This document shows, piece by piece, positions 49,216-60,719 of a stretch of 64,000 nt of DNA. The DNA is from Dreissena polymorpha (lineage: Eukaryota > Mollusca > Bivalvia > Myida > Dreissenidae). Location of the stretch: the NCBI RefSeq assembly GCF_020536995.1, contig NC_068362.1, positions 96,221,085-96,285,084 of the forward strand. The letters are read 5' to 3'. Numbering within the stretch: the first letter of the stretch is position 1; every line of letters begins with the position of its first letter. The position numbers and the translations under genes were made by a program. The notes under the pieces are model-generated. The model ran no database searches and was not told where the DNA came from. It worked only from the letters and a program-made list of their open reading frames with translations.

Positions 49216-49800
49216 ACTTGCACCATTTGGGCCAGCACGCATTTCCAAAGAGCTAAAATAAAAACATTTATCTTAATTTAACCACAGAATATCACATCAA
49301 TCAAATAGCAAATTTAAGAATCAGCAAAATTTTAAAATTGGTGAATATACTGCACTGAATTATAATATATCATAACATAAAATACAAAATGCATACATTT
49401 TCATAAAAGTATATTTAATAAAAGTTTTTTCTTTACAACAAATTCAAGAAATTGTGTGACGAACATTTGAAAGAGGTACGGACATTTATTTTTTTTAACG
49501 CGCAAGGAACACATTATACAACCAATACTTAGGTTGCAGATTAACTCTCCATATGATACAACTATGCAAACGATTGCTAAAATGCGTTTGTGAACACGCA
49601 AAACTTGCCATAAGTAAGACGTTTAGAACAAACAATTCGATCAGTATTTGGATCTGGAGCCACAACGCTGTCTTCGTCTGTTCCTAAGATGCTTTAAAGT
49701 TTCTGTAAAGAAGTCTGATCGCCAATATTAATTCAGTTCAAGTGAAATTGCTGGCCTGTGGCTTTTGTAACTCATTTTTTGCACTTCCGTGCAAGATTGT

Positions 49801-50396
49801 ACGGTGGCATAAAGGGGACATAGGCAATATTTTATTTAACAGTCTCTATGACGTGCGCACGTCATAGCTATGACGTGCGCACGTCATAAAGGTGCATAAA
49901 GGGGGCAAAGGCAATATTTTATTTAACAGTCTCTATGACGTGCGCACGTCATAGCTATGACGTGCGCACGTCATAAAGGTGCATAAAGGGGACAAAGGCA
50001 ATATTTTATTTGACAGTCTCTATGACGTGCGCACGTTGTAGCTATGACGTGCGCACGCCATAGTTATAACGTGCGCACGTCATAGCCTTGACGTGCGCAC
50101 GTCATAGAAATAGTTAAATAATATAACATAGGAAATATTTTATTTAACTATTTCTATGACGTGCGCACGTCGTAGTTATGACGTGCGCACGTCATAACTA
50201 TGACGTGCGCGCGTCAAAGCTATGACGTGGGCACGTCATAACTATGACGTGCGCACGTCATATCTATCGCGTGCGCACGTCATAGTTATGACGTGCCCAC
50301 GTCATAGCCTTGACGTGCGCACGCCATAACTATGACGTGCGCACGTCATAGAAATAGTTAAATAAATTATTTCCTATTTCCCCTATATGCCACCGT
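49801..50396. mobile_element. hAT-like MITE made of a CRE-like palindrome array
   Basis: It is flanked by a perfect 8-bp duplication, aagattgt (49793-49800 and 50397-50404), the length made by hAT transposases. The ends acggtggcataaaggggaca and (inverted) tttcccctatatgccaccgt form inverted repeats that extend into ttatttaac. The interior has about 17 copies of tgacgtgcgcacgtca or close variants, itself a perfect palindrome, at about 20-bp spacing. The left end is repeated three times as a block (aaggtgcataaaggggacaa...) of roughly 80-120 bp. No coding capacity. Confidence 0.88.
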
Positions 50397-50404
50397 AAGA
50401 TTGT

Positions 50405-51030
50405 CTTCGAGGCTTTGTTTGTAAACAAGCAGATGTGCGCAGCGAGCAAGCGCTTACTTCATTCGTGTTGCATGTGCTGAGATTCCGTACACACCTCCTT
50501 TGTTATAATAAATCGTTTCGCGTTTGCAACATTTGATATTTATCAGGTTTTCAAATCTGTAAAACAGGCGTAAAATTTATAGTTGAGAACACAGTTAATT
50601 TTCAATGTAATTGTTTCCTCGAAAATAATATACATGCAACGAAAATGAGCAAATCAAAAACTTTTTGTTTCAAGTTTCTCATTTGCAACATGAATCTGAA
50701 CGTTAATCTATTCACACATTTGAAAGTTTATGTGAATAAAATTTTGATGATAACTTGAGATTTAATTGCACTGTTAATTGTTGTACACCAGTCTATAATA
50801 TCTCAGCGCAGAGTGGCCATTCCCTAGCTTATAATAACTTTATAAGATAAATTTCATCATATACATCCTATGATATTTGGATTGTTATTATTGAAATTGA
50901 TGTGTATTAAGATAATGCATCTACGCCACGCCTAGCGTAGCACGCCCCACCCCCATGTTATATATAACTGCATGTTCACCTCTTATCTTGGTTATAGTGC
51001 TGCAAACAGGCACACATAAGTCGCTTATTT
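50405..51030. other. Intergenic, no gene seen
   Basis: AT-rich; contains acgccacgcctagcgtagca at about 50932. Nothing else recognised. Confidence 0.5.
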
Positions 51031-51746
51031 AGGGGAGTAACTGGCCACTGATCATAAACAAAGAGTTTTATATACAGAAATGTTCGTCTGGGTCTGTAGA
51101 TTATGGTATGAGATTTCATTTGTTCGAAAAGTGCTGGAGGGCTTCAAAATCCAAGATTGCGTCCAAGATGGCCGCCAAAAGTGTCCTACTCACTGTATAC
51201 ATTACAACTTTTATTTTATATGGGGAAAATTTCTATCCTCCTTCTAAATCAACATTAATGAAAGGGATGTGTATCTTAAATGCTTTATTTACCTATTACC
51301 ATGTAATGGAATGCATTTTTGTGCATATTTTACTGAAAATCAGCAAAAAATGCTCCAATTTTGGGGACAAAGTCTAATATCTCTATGTATAACTATCAAG
51401 TATTTGATTAAAATGTACTTAAAGTCAGGTAAAATTAATAAGTGTATTAATATCCTTTAAAACAAATGAAAAAGAAAACTTTATGGTCAAGAATACGATC
51501 CAGATATCATAAAATAATATTTTAATTGATGAAGTGATTTGTAACTGTACTTTCATTTGATACATTGTGTTCATAGCTTAAAACTTAAATTATGATTTTA
51601 TACCAGTAATATGTTATCCATTTAAATGAAATTATATACCATTTTTATGAACTGAGTCAACTTTAAACTCTGAAAGCTATGACAACTATAATAATATAAA
51701 GAATTATTTGATTTTAGATACTAAACATTTGTTGAGTTACTCCCCT
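51031..51746. mobile_element. Inverted-repeat element, AGGGGAGTAACT ends
   Basis: aggggagtaact (51031-51042) and agttactcccct (51735-51746) are exact complements. Similar aggggagataactc ends are, as I recall, common in mollusc repeats. The first 150 bp recur inverted at about 60565-60715. The 89-codon plus frame inside (51108-51377) shows no known domain. Confidence 0.55.
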
Positions 51747-51889
51747 TTGATATAAATTTACCATATACATAAAAGTTAGCAGACACCAATGTCAAACTTG
51801 TTTTGTCATTTTCACAGTTTTCATTTCCATGTACATCTAATATGGTAAGTATTTAACATGTTTATTCATTGTTCGTTTCATAACTTCAT

Positions 51890-53736
51890 GCTATGTTTAT
51901 AGATTTTAATTGATAAAACATTTTCTCAAACATCATCACAAGGAAATTTGTCTGAAATGTCATTGATGTTATTCATCACATATATTTACTAAAATCCGTT
52001 TGAATACACGCAAAAGTAGTTTGCGTGAAAATCTGAAACCCTAACTTGAAACCTACACTGTATTAAATAAGAGGTGCTACTATTTGTTTTACCAAAACTT
52101 GAGTAGTACTCGGATAGGTACTAGTAAGCAGACATTGTTTGCACTCATTTTATTATCTTGTAATTTAACTTATTTGAGTTTTTAATATTTTTTTCTGTTG
52201 ATGAATTATTGTGTATGCCTAATATATGTTAATTTCTGCCTATTCTAAACTATTGTTTGGAATATATTAATAGGGTCGACAAAAGAACTTCATCAGCCAA
52301 GGGAATGCCACAGTCTTCGGGGAAGAAAACATGGCTACATCTGGAGAGAGCTTAAACATCTAATATGACTGCAAAGTATGAAAGTATATATTGTTAATTG
52401 TAATTCTGTTGATCCATTATTACAGTCATTTATAAAAGAGGTTTGTGTATACTTAATAGTTAGATATAAATGTACTTACAATGGGAACACAGGCAAGTTA
52501 TAATTAATCAAAGATTATTTTTGTTTGCTTCAAAAAAATGAAGCAGAGGAGTGTACTGAAGACATATATGACAACCATGTGGTGATCCTGGTCTGGTATG
52601 ACAATGATAATGATATTCATAAATATCATAGTTTGATTTCTCTCAAACATGATCATTGAGAGTAGAACATTAATGTCATTTCAAATTCTCTATTTTTCTG
52701 CAAAGGATTTCATATGTATTTCTGTTTTTCAGGCCCAGATGGTCCTATGATGACTCAACAATGGATGACAAGGAAAACACAAGAACACCTTTTTAAGACG
52801 AGGTCCACTTTTGCTATGTTTATAGATTTTAATTGATAAAACATTTTCTCAAACATCATCACAAGGAAATTTGTCTGCAATGTCATTGATGTTATTCATC
52901 ACATATATTTACTAAAATCCGTTTGAATACACGCAAAAGTAGTGTGCGTGAAAATCTGAAACCCTAACTTGAAACCTACACTGTATTAAATAAGAGGTGC
53001 TACTATTTGTTTTACCAAAACTTGAGTAGTACTCGGATAGGTACTAGTAAGCAGACATTGTTTGCACTCATTTTATTATCTTGTAATTTAACTTATTTGA
53101 GTTTTTAATATTTTTTTTCTGTTGATGAATTATTGTGTATGCCTAATATATGTTAATTTCTGCCTATTCTAAACTATTGTTTGGAATATATTAATAGGGT
53201 CGACAAAAGAACTTCATCAGCCAAGGGAATGCCACAGTCTTCGGGGAAGAAAACATGGCTACATCTGGAGAGAGCTTAAACATCTAATATGACTGCAAAG
53301 TATGAAAGTATATATTGTTAATTGTAATTCTGTTGATCCATTATTACAGTCATTTATAAAAGAGGTTTGTGTATACTTAATAGTTAGATATAAATGTACT
53401 TACAATGGGAACACAGGCAAGTTATAATTAATCAAAGATGATTTTTGTTTGCTTCAAAAAAATGAAGCAGAGGAGTGTACTGAAGACATATATGACAACC
53501 ATGTGGTGATCCTGGTCTGGTATGACAATGATAATGATATTCATAAATATCATAGTTTGATTTCTCTCAAACATGATCATTGAGAGTAGAACATTAATGT
53601 CATTTCAAATTCTCTATTTTTCTGCAAAGGATTTCATATGTATTTCTGTTTTTCAGGCCCAGATGGTCCTATGATGACTCAACAATGGATGACAAGGAAA
53701 ACACAAGAACACCTTTTTAAGACGAGGTCCACTTTT
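51890..53736. repeat. Recent tandem duplication, two copies of about 923 bp
   Basis: 51890-52812 and 52813-53736 are nearly identical; by eye only about four differences. Both contain an exon-like piece after tttttcag (gcccagatggtcctatgatg...) and another after tattaatag (ggtcgacaaaagaacttc). The left copy ends inside the exon-like piece (ccactttt), and the right copy continues it. Confidence 0.95.
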
Positions 53737-53831
53737 GAGAACCTTGACTGGAAATCACAGTGCTTCATTTGTGGCGAAAAGTGCAGCCGTCATAGAGACA
53801 ATACATCAAGAGGTTTTTTAGAAGTTGGTCA
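53658..53831 (+). pseudogene. Exon-like N-terminal piece of an unrecognised repeated protein family
   Basis: After tttttcag the frame reads GPDGPMMTQQWMTRK, then TFENLDWKSQCFICGEKCSR, a Cys-rich start of the type DWK..CF.CG that I recall from large uncharacterised proteins in bivalves and cnidarians. It stops at the edge of the element starting at 53832. The family is not identified; it is broken here. Confidence 0.45.
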
Positions 53832-54427
53832 CTAGGGCCAAACAAAAAAAATTGTGTTTCGGGAAACGGCTGAAAAAAAATTAGGTAGGGTAAGTATTTT
53901 TTTCTGGTTTTGCGATGGCTCACATGCTTTTGCAATGGGAATATCCGAAAAAAAAACATCGTACCGAAGTATGCGCGTCCTAGAAATTGGACCATATTCC
54001 GTTTCTTGTTGAATTCTCAAATGCGCATAATTAAATTTGTAATCTGAAACACTCTACCCTATTTAATTTTTACTCGACGTTATCACATTTTTCAAACAAA
54101 CTGTAAATGTACAGTGTGTTTTAATCTTTTCTCTCGAGAAAAGCGCGCGCAAATTATTCCCTACATGAACAACGTCACGTCAAACGCATGGAACGCGTGC
54201 GTGCATTCAATTTGCGTTTAATGTTCCGTGGTAAATTTAAGCAGAATGATATAGCGAATGATTTGGAATTTGACATTTCCTCAAAATTAATTGCAAATCA
54301 AACACAATGTATATTTATCGTTACGGACGTTTACATAAGTCACTATTGAAACAGTTATTGTACTGTATACTGGTGCAACAGAAAATCCAGACCAAACTGG
54401 ATTAAGTGTTGGGTGTTGTCAAAACGA

Positions 54428-54595
54428 ATCCCGGAATAAACCCCCTTCGGAAGAAACACCCTTCCCTAAAAACAGCATAGCGGAAGAAACCCCCTTTCAC
54501 ATTTTGCATAAACGGAAGAAACACCCTTCCATAGCGGAACAAACCCCCTTCCAGTTTTCAGACAGGCGGAATAAACCCCCTTCATAACTGTTATT
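54428..54595. repeat. Six iterated CGGAAnAAACnCCCTTC motifs
   Basis: cggaataaacccccttc, cggaagaaacacccttcc and close forms occur six times, all in one orientation, at uneven spacing (0-20 bases). The uneven spacing is unusual for a simple minisatellite. Confidence 0.8.
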
Positions 54596-54714
54596 CAAAT
54601 TGTTAGAAAAACATTGACACGTAATTCGATTCACATTCACAATTTTACTGTTTGAAGCAATAATAAACATTTTGTATATTACATGCTCACATTAGTATCA
54701 CTACATTATATATA

Positions 54715-55019
54715 TATATATGGTTGAGAAATATAATAAAACACCAACGAATATAATTTCAAAAACACTGGATCCCATGAGGATAAAAGAACAATAAGAA
54801 ATAAGTATATATATGAGAAAGAAATTGTTAAAACAGTGTTAAACATGAGTATCTTATACCCTAGCGCTTTCGACTATACATCTTCTTCAGGGGTGTATAC
54901 AGATATACAGACGTATAGTCGAAAGCGCTAGGGTATAAGATACTCATGTTTTACACTGTTTGAACAATTTCTTTCTCATATATAAGATACTCATGTTTTA
55001 CACTGTTTGAACAATTTCT
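54715..55019. mobile_element. Penelope-like or retrozyme-like terminal fragment with long hairpin
   Basis: 54842-54955 folds as an inverted pair of about 38 bp: aaacatgagtatcttatacc, ctagcgctttcgactata, a loop of about 37, then the complement. On the minus strand the left arm reads CCTGAAGAAGATGTATAGTC then GAAAGCGC, resembling the CUGANGA...GAAA core of hammerhead motifs known from Penelope-like elements. A second direct copy of ttttacactgtttgaacaat and ttctttctcatata follows at about 54994. The reverse match at 44285-44425 is another copy. Confidence 0.45.
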
Positions 55020-55125
<106 letters not shown>

Positions 55126-55129
55126 TGTG

Positions 55130-57590
55130 CAGTGACAATCTTGTGTCAAGCTCGTATGTAGCAATAGGGGTCGTCGTCAACCGGGTTTCATGCTTTAGTT
55201 GTATACGTATACTAGGCCACTTTTATCTACTGAAAAGCATTTAGAAAAACAAAATTATGAAAAAAATAGTGGTTGATGTATAACAACAAACACAAATAAC
55301 ACTATTAAAAAGTCTTATAAGCGGTACGTTGACCATATCTTGTGTCAATTTCATAGATCTATATGTGGGCTTTTAATTGCTAATTATTAAAAAAAAACAA
55401 AAAAACAACAGATTGACATGATTATACACCGAAGTTTGACAGGGAGTTATGTAGGAGTCACGCTGTTGGGCGGTCGGTCGATTGTTTGGTCGGATGATGG
55501 GTTTTTTCGTTTGTCCGAATCAAATGTTTAAAGTTTGTTAAGCAACTTCATTTGTCAAGCTATTTAATCAAAACTTGAAATATGTAATCCCCTTTAAAGT
55601 GAAGATGTGCAAGATACTTTTTCATGAGCAGTGATCCACACGTTCTTGAGATATTTAGCCTTGATAGTAAACCTATTATGGCAAAGGTATACAATTTTCT
55701 CCGTTTGTGAAGTGATTTTTTTTTCATATTTCTCAAACGAAAGAATTTAAACTTGAAATATGGCAATAACATGAAGTGTTTGATGTTCAAGACACAATTT
55801 TGTTTGCTGTTTCAAAGTGGTGAGAGGGTATGTTAAGTCATGGCTGTAGTTTATGTACGTAAAATGCATCACGTATAACGTTCATGAAGTTTCAACTTAA
55901 TTAGTTTTAACCCAATTCCAAATCATGGAACAATTGTTAAGAGTTTAATGGGCAGATATATTGACTTTAATTTAACATAAATGAAATAATGCATTTTGCC
56001 ACTTTTAACCTGAACGTGTTTTTAAATAAACCTTGTAAAATTCTACTTGCAAATTATCTGATAACCTGTGTACTTATTATATTATGCTTGCTAAAACTTT
56101 GCATATTTGTTTTAAATGAAACACTCCATACATATATGTCAGCACATGTAATTTAATCATGAATAAGGCACAATACTAATATTGGGAGATTAATCTCCAA
56201 GTATAAACATGCTTGACATTGATGTCAATAGATGCTACAAAGTGGTTCATTTCTGCAAGATTCTACAGATCCATGTTCTCAACAAGATATTGTTCCAAAA
56301 CAGTCGATGCTTACAGATAATTCTTACTCACTTTAAGATCAAAACCGTCGGTGGATACCGTAATCCTGACAAGTAAACAAAGATGAGAGCCTATTTATCA
56401 TACGTGATATGGAGAGTCTTCAGTTAATCTGCACTAATCGGAGCAAATTACCAGCTACATTTGTTCGAGTGGACAGAAACCAACGCGTTTATCTTGTTAT
56501 CTAACAGTGCTCAGTTTAAAAGTTATTATAGGGCGGTTAACTGCATTGCTTGTAAAACTTGGTTGACAAATTAAATTGTTGCAAAATTTTGCCAAGATCT
56601 TCGACTTCAATCTGAAAAAGCCATATATACATGAACATAATACTCTGCAATTCTGTCGTGTGTGTTTCTTTCCCCATAGTAATACTGTATTCGAATAGTA
56701 AATCTTAATGCGAGTGAACTCGTTTATATTCGAGGGTGAAGATAGCTTACCAATAGCCCTCTACTGCTTGATAACCCATGCTAAAATAAGTCGTAGCTTG
56801 CTGATTCAAGCCGAAATAGGTCACAGTTTGCAACTTCGATGATACCAGTGTCACAGTACAGAACGTTTGAAAAAAGAGTCTCGCTAAACTATAATGAGTT
56901 CTTATAAAACAAAGTGTCTTTTATTTAATTGAAACGAATTTTGTTTGACGAAAAAAAATGTGTCTGTTCAAAAGCGCTTGGTGCGATATATATGTTTACT
57001 TATTTTTGCGTGTGTACTTAATCGATTAACTCTTAAGGCTTCTAGCGCAATCGCTTGTATAATTCTATCTCTATGCAATTAATTATAGCAAATTGTTCGT
57101 TATTCTACCGATTACAATGCGTTTTTTTTCAGTAACGTGTTCATTTAAATCATTTTTTTTCCAAGTGTGTTTGGAATTGGATTAAAGGTAGATCCAAAAG
57201 TGTGCTTCTGCTCGTTGGCGCTGTTCGGCAAATGTTGCTGTAATTTCACCCGGCTTATATTTTAAGTTGTGTCCAAATACATCCTTGCTTGAAATTAATT
57301 CCTGAGTCAGACAAAAAAAAATGTGATAAAAGTCATAAAACTAATCCTCGGCGGTAAAACAATTTGGCCTCCTGTGAGAAGTTTGTTTGAAAAGCTCTCC
57401 AAAACAAGGATATTATCATTAAGTGTGGGAAATCATAAATATGCACAAATGTAAAGACAATTATCCCCATCAAGTGATTTCTACTGAAAGCATGTTCTGA
57501 TTTCTTCGCCAAGCTGTTTGTTTCCACTGCTGATGTGTGCACAATGATTTTATCTTATCTGAGTACACATTGCTCACGAAGACCTTTTGT
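55130..57590. other. Interior of the 4.9 kb element, no gene seen
   Basis: AT-rich. About 55430-55830 resembles a dispersed repeat with ggcggtcggtcgattgtttgg. No transposase-like motif was found in any frame I inspected. Confidence 0.45.
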
Positions 57591-57599
57591 GACAATATT

Positions 57600-58385
57600 G
57601 TGTGCGTCGTCTGTTCGTTATCATGTACCATATTAACACTTCAGAGCACACATGGATTGCTCAATTTTCACGAAATTTTTTCAGCACATTTGTCGCAATG
57701 ATATTTCGGACAACGTCACTAGGTTAGATTAAAAAAAAGGGCTTGTGAAAACTCTAGAAGAAACATGTGTTACACAATCTTCATGAAGCGTACCCAGAAC
57801 ATGTGTTTTTATGATATATCAGAAGAGTGTTTGCAAACGATTTTTGTTCGTTAAAAACATGGCTGTCTGCGGGAGGGGGTAGCAGCTGTTTTAACATGGG
57901 TATAGTCAAACCTTGTGACACTCTAGAATATGTTTTGCACAATCATTATGAGACTTGCATAGAACCTTTTTTTCAAATGATATATCAGCATAGTTTGAAA
58001 ATGGCCCTTGTCCTTTTAAAAACATGGCCGCTGTTGGGTAGGGCAGTTTTCTTATGTGGCTATAGTAAAACAAGGAGGTGAGGCAGTTGTTCGAGGCTAT
58101 AGTGATATATTGTGGACGCGCTAAAAGACAATCATTAATTTCAATCAGAACATTTTTTAATGATATCTCGGCTGAGTTTGTAAATGATTCCGGTCTGGAT
58201 TTTCTTCTTTTGCGTCTGGGAAACCATGTAAACACTTAAAAACACATATCATTTTGTCCAATGATCATTAAACTTGCTCAGAACATTAGTTCTAATGATT
58301 TTGAGGTCGAGTATGAAATAAGTTCCGGTCCATTAAAAAACACGCTTAGCGGTTCTACTGACCTATTGTGTAGACAGCGATGTTG
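57600..58385. repeat. Diverged tandem repeat, units of about 160-180 bp
   Basis: Repeated landmarks are ttgctcagaacat/cttgcatagaac, atgatatatcag/tgatatctcggc, gtttgaaaatggcc/tttgtaaatgattcc, ttaaaaacatggc and gctatagt. These are a common bivalve repeat as I recall. Frames at 57827-58235 are by-products. Confidence 0.6.
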
Positions 58386-58702
58386 CAACAAAAGGGATTA
58401 AAATGTGCGAACGCGACTCTTTGCGGATAATGGAGCGTGTCTGTCAAAATCGTCAATACTATGCGTATCCTTGGACATTTATGAAATTCTACGCTGGATT
58501 ATAGTGTGCAATCGATAATTGCCGGGCGTAAAATCGGATGATTGATAACGATAGCGGTAGTGGCAAATGCGCGGTTATTTCCGGGCACTATTTTTTTCAG
58601 AGATCTTTTTTTTTACAAGACGAAAAAAGTAGGGTCGGGACCAAAATCGTAGGTAGGGTCGGGTTACCCGAAACACACATTTTGTTTTGTTTGGCCTAGT
58701 TG

Positions 58703-59994
58703 AAACCTCTTATATTCAGACTCCAACTCTAAATATCGCAAAGTGTAAGATATTGCTACTGCAATAAATGATGTAGCCATTATTGACAGATTGGCAAGTG
58801 TTCCAAATGGTTATCTTGTAGCCATTGAGGCTCGATATCATAGAAAAGAGGTTGTTTGACTAAATACTACCAGTGTAATGCATTTTCCGGGCTGACACCC
58901 AATAAGGCCACTTCTGAAAACCAAACAATTTCATACACAATAATTGACGAGATAATTAAAAATGAATTTGAGCATTCTATTGTTGTTGATAAAAAGATGT
59001 TCTTCTTTTCTACATTAAAAAAAACGTTTTGTTGAAATTGCTGAATCAGAATGATGTTCAAATGATGCAAACTCTTATAAAAGCTCCAATTTGTAAAGTT
59101 GTTTGAAAAATTATGGCCAGAGGTATCCTTTATTCATCAGCATGAAAAGCCTGACCTAGTTTGTTCGTCTAGTTTGACTATTAATGATGCTGTCAGAAAG
59201 TCAAAGGAGATGGAACAGGTCATTCAAGATGACAATGAGTGTTCATACGATGAACTACCAGAGTCAGTGGACGACACAGATGAAGCTGTAGTTCATAAGG
59301 CGATGGGTATTTTGAGAAGACGAATTATAGAGAATAAACCTAAATTTGATGATTTCTTTTACGCTCCAGAAAAAATCAAATTGTCAGATCAGAAGCAGTT
59401 TGTGGAGCCTCTTCTTTACAAGGCAGTGTGTTGGTTACATGACAAAAATGCTACAAGGAAGCTTCTGAGAAGACCATTACAAGATGTCTAGCTGTTGCTT
59501 GTGACCTAACTACAGTTGTCACGTAAAACCTATCCCCTAAACACCTGGGCTTAGAGATACACCTCAACAACGAGTTTGGCAGCCGCCATCTGATTGAAGA
59601 TATGTACTCTCTTGTTTATTCCATCTCATATCCAGATCTTCGGTTATTCTTGACATTAGCAGCCCAACAGAACATTGCATCACACAAAATAACAGACTCT
59701 GGTGGCATTGTACCAGACAATATACTACCTAGAGACCAAAAGGGGAAGCTTGTAGTGGCAGTTGCTGATAACTGGAATCTGAATGAGCGAACAGTTGATG
59801 GTAAAAGGACGACTCATGCGATGACAAGCATGTTGGTCAGCAGTGCGCCAGCCGAGTCAACGAGGATTCCACGACTTCCGAAAGCAACAAGTAGGACGTT
59901 TGACAGTCAGTCACTTCCTGGTTTACAGGAGTTGTTTTTCAGTGTTTGTAACTTGAAAACATATTTTGTAATTTGCATCATTTCTATTAGTTAA
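58703..59994 (+). pseudogene. Unrecognised repeated protein family, broken
   Basis: Coding-like blocks in several frames contain VAIEARYH (about 58820), ENDECSYDEL-type DDNECSYDELPESVDDTDE, AVVHKAMGILRRRII, ISYPDLRLFLTLAAQQNIAS and NERTVDGKRTTHAMTSMLVS. I recall similar large uncharacterised proteins with EARYH and ..N.RTVDG..T.H.M motifs in bivalves and corals, but not their function. Two open frames are 59099-59491 and 59602-59994. The copy has several breaks. Confidence 0.5.
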
Positions 59995-59999
59995 TACAA

Positions 60000-60560
60000 T
60001 GTAAAACCTCATAATTTACAACATTTGTAAATAACGTTTATGAGTCTGTATCAAGCACTTATACCTGGTTAGATTTGATTGTGGAATAAATATGATACAT
60101 GGAACACTGCATAGCTATTCTTTACATTTGCCTTGATAAGTCTTAAAGTATTTATTAACGATTAGAAGCAAACTTATTAAACTTGATGGTTATAATGCCA
60201 AATGACTTTCCACAAACCAGGAAAATGGCCACATAGCGTATGTAGTCTTGGTTACCATGGTTATCAACACAATTTTAGGCATTTACTTTTGTTTAAAATG
60301 AAGCTTGTAAATGTGGCTATATAATAAAGAGGTTAGTTATCACAGCAAATGTAAAGCATTTGAATTAAAAAAGAAAATAATATGTCAATACTCAAATTTT
60401 CGTTTATTTTTCCATTTTGACCATGAAATGACCTTGACCTTTGGTGACCTTGGTGATCTGTTTGGTAGAAGCCGCCCTATATCAATGGATAACTTATATC
60501 AGATATTAAAGTTAGTACATATAGATTTTCAATAAACATATTCAATTCATCTTTATTAGT
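60000..60560. other. Non-coding, repeat-like
   Basis: It includes a gaccttgacctttggtgacc block at about 60428 and AATAAA-type ends. It is probably the 3' flank of the preceding family. Confidence 0.4.
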
Positions 60561-60564
60561 AATT

Positions 60565-60716
60565 GAATCATAAAACGGCGGCCATCTTGGACGCCATCTT
60601 TGATTTCTAAGCCCTCCAGCACTTTCCAGAAAAACGACATCTTGTTCTGAAATCTACAGACCCTGACGAACATTTTTGTATATTAAACCCTCTGTTTATG
60701 AGTTGTGGCCAGTTGG
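60565..60716. repeat. Inverted copy of the left end of the element at 51031
   Basis: ggcggccatcttggacgcca, aagccctccagcactttcc, ctacagaccctgacgaacat and gttgtggccagttg are the reverse complement, with changes, of 51040-51176. Similarity is lost outside about 150 bp. Confidence 0.75.
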
Positions 60717-60719
60717 ATG

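Noticed and set aside
49840-50370. CRISPR array
   Set aside because: Regular short palindromic units, but there are no unique spacers, the genome is eukaryotic, and the block lies within a transposon with an 8-bp target duplication.
54842-54955. A complete, foldable hammerhead ribozyme
   Set aside because: Core-like boxes are present, but I could not draw helix III and a cleavage site, so I only claim resemblance.
57827-58235. Frames of 84 and 109 codons
   Set aside because: They lie in a diverged tandem repeat common in bivalve DNA and show no domain.
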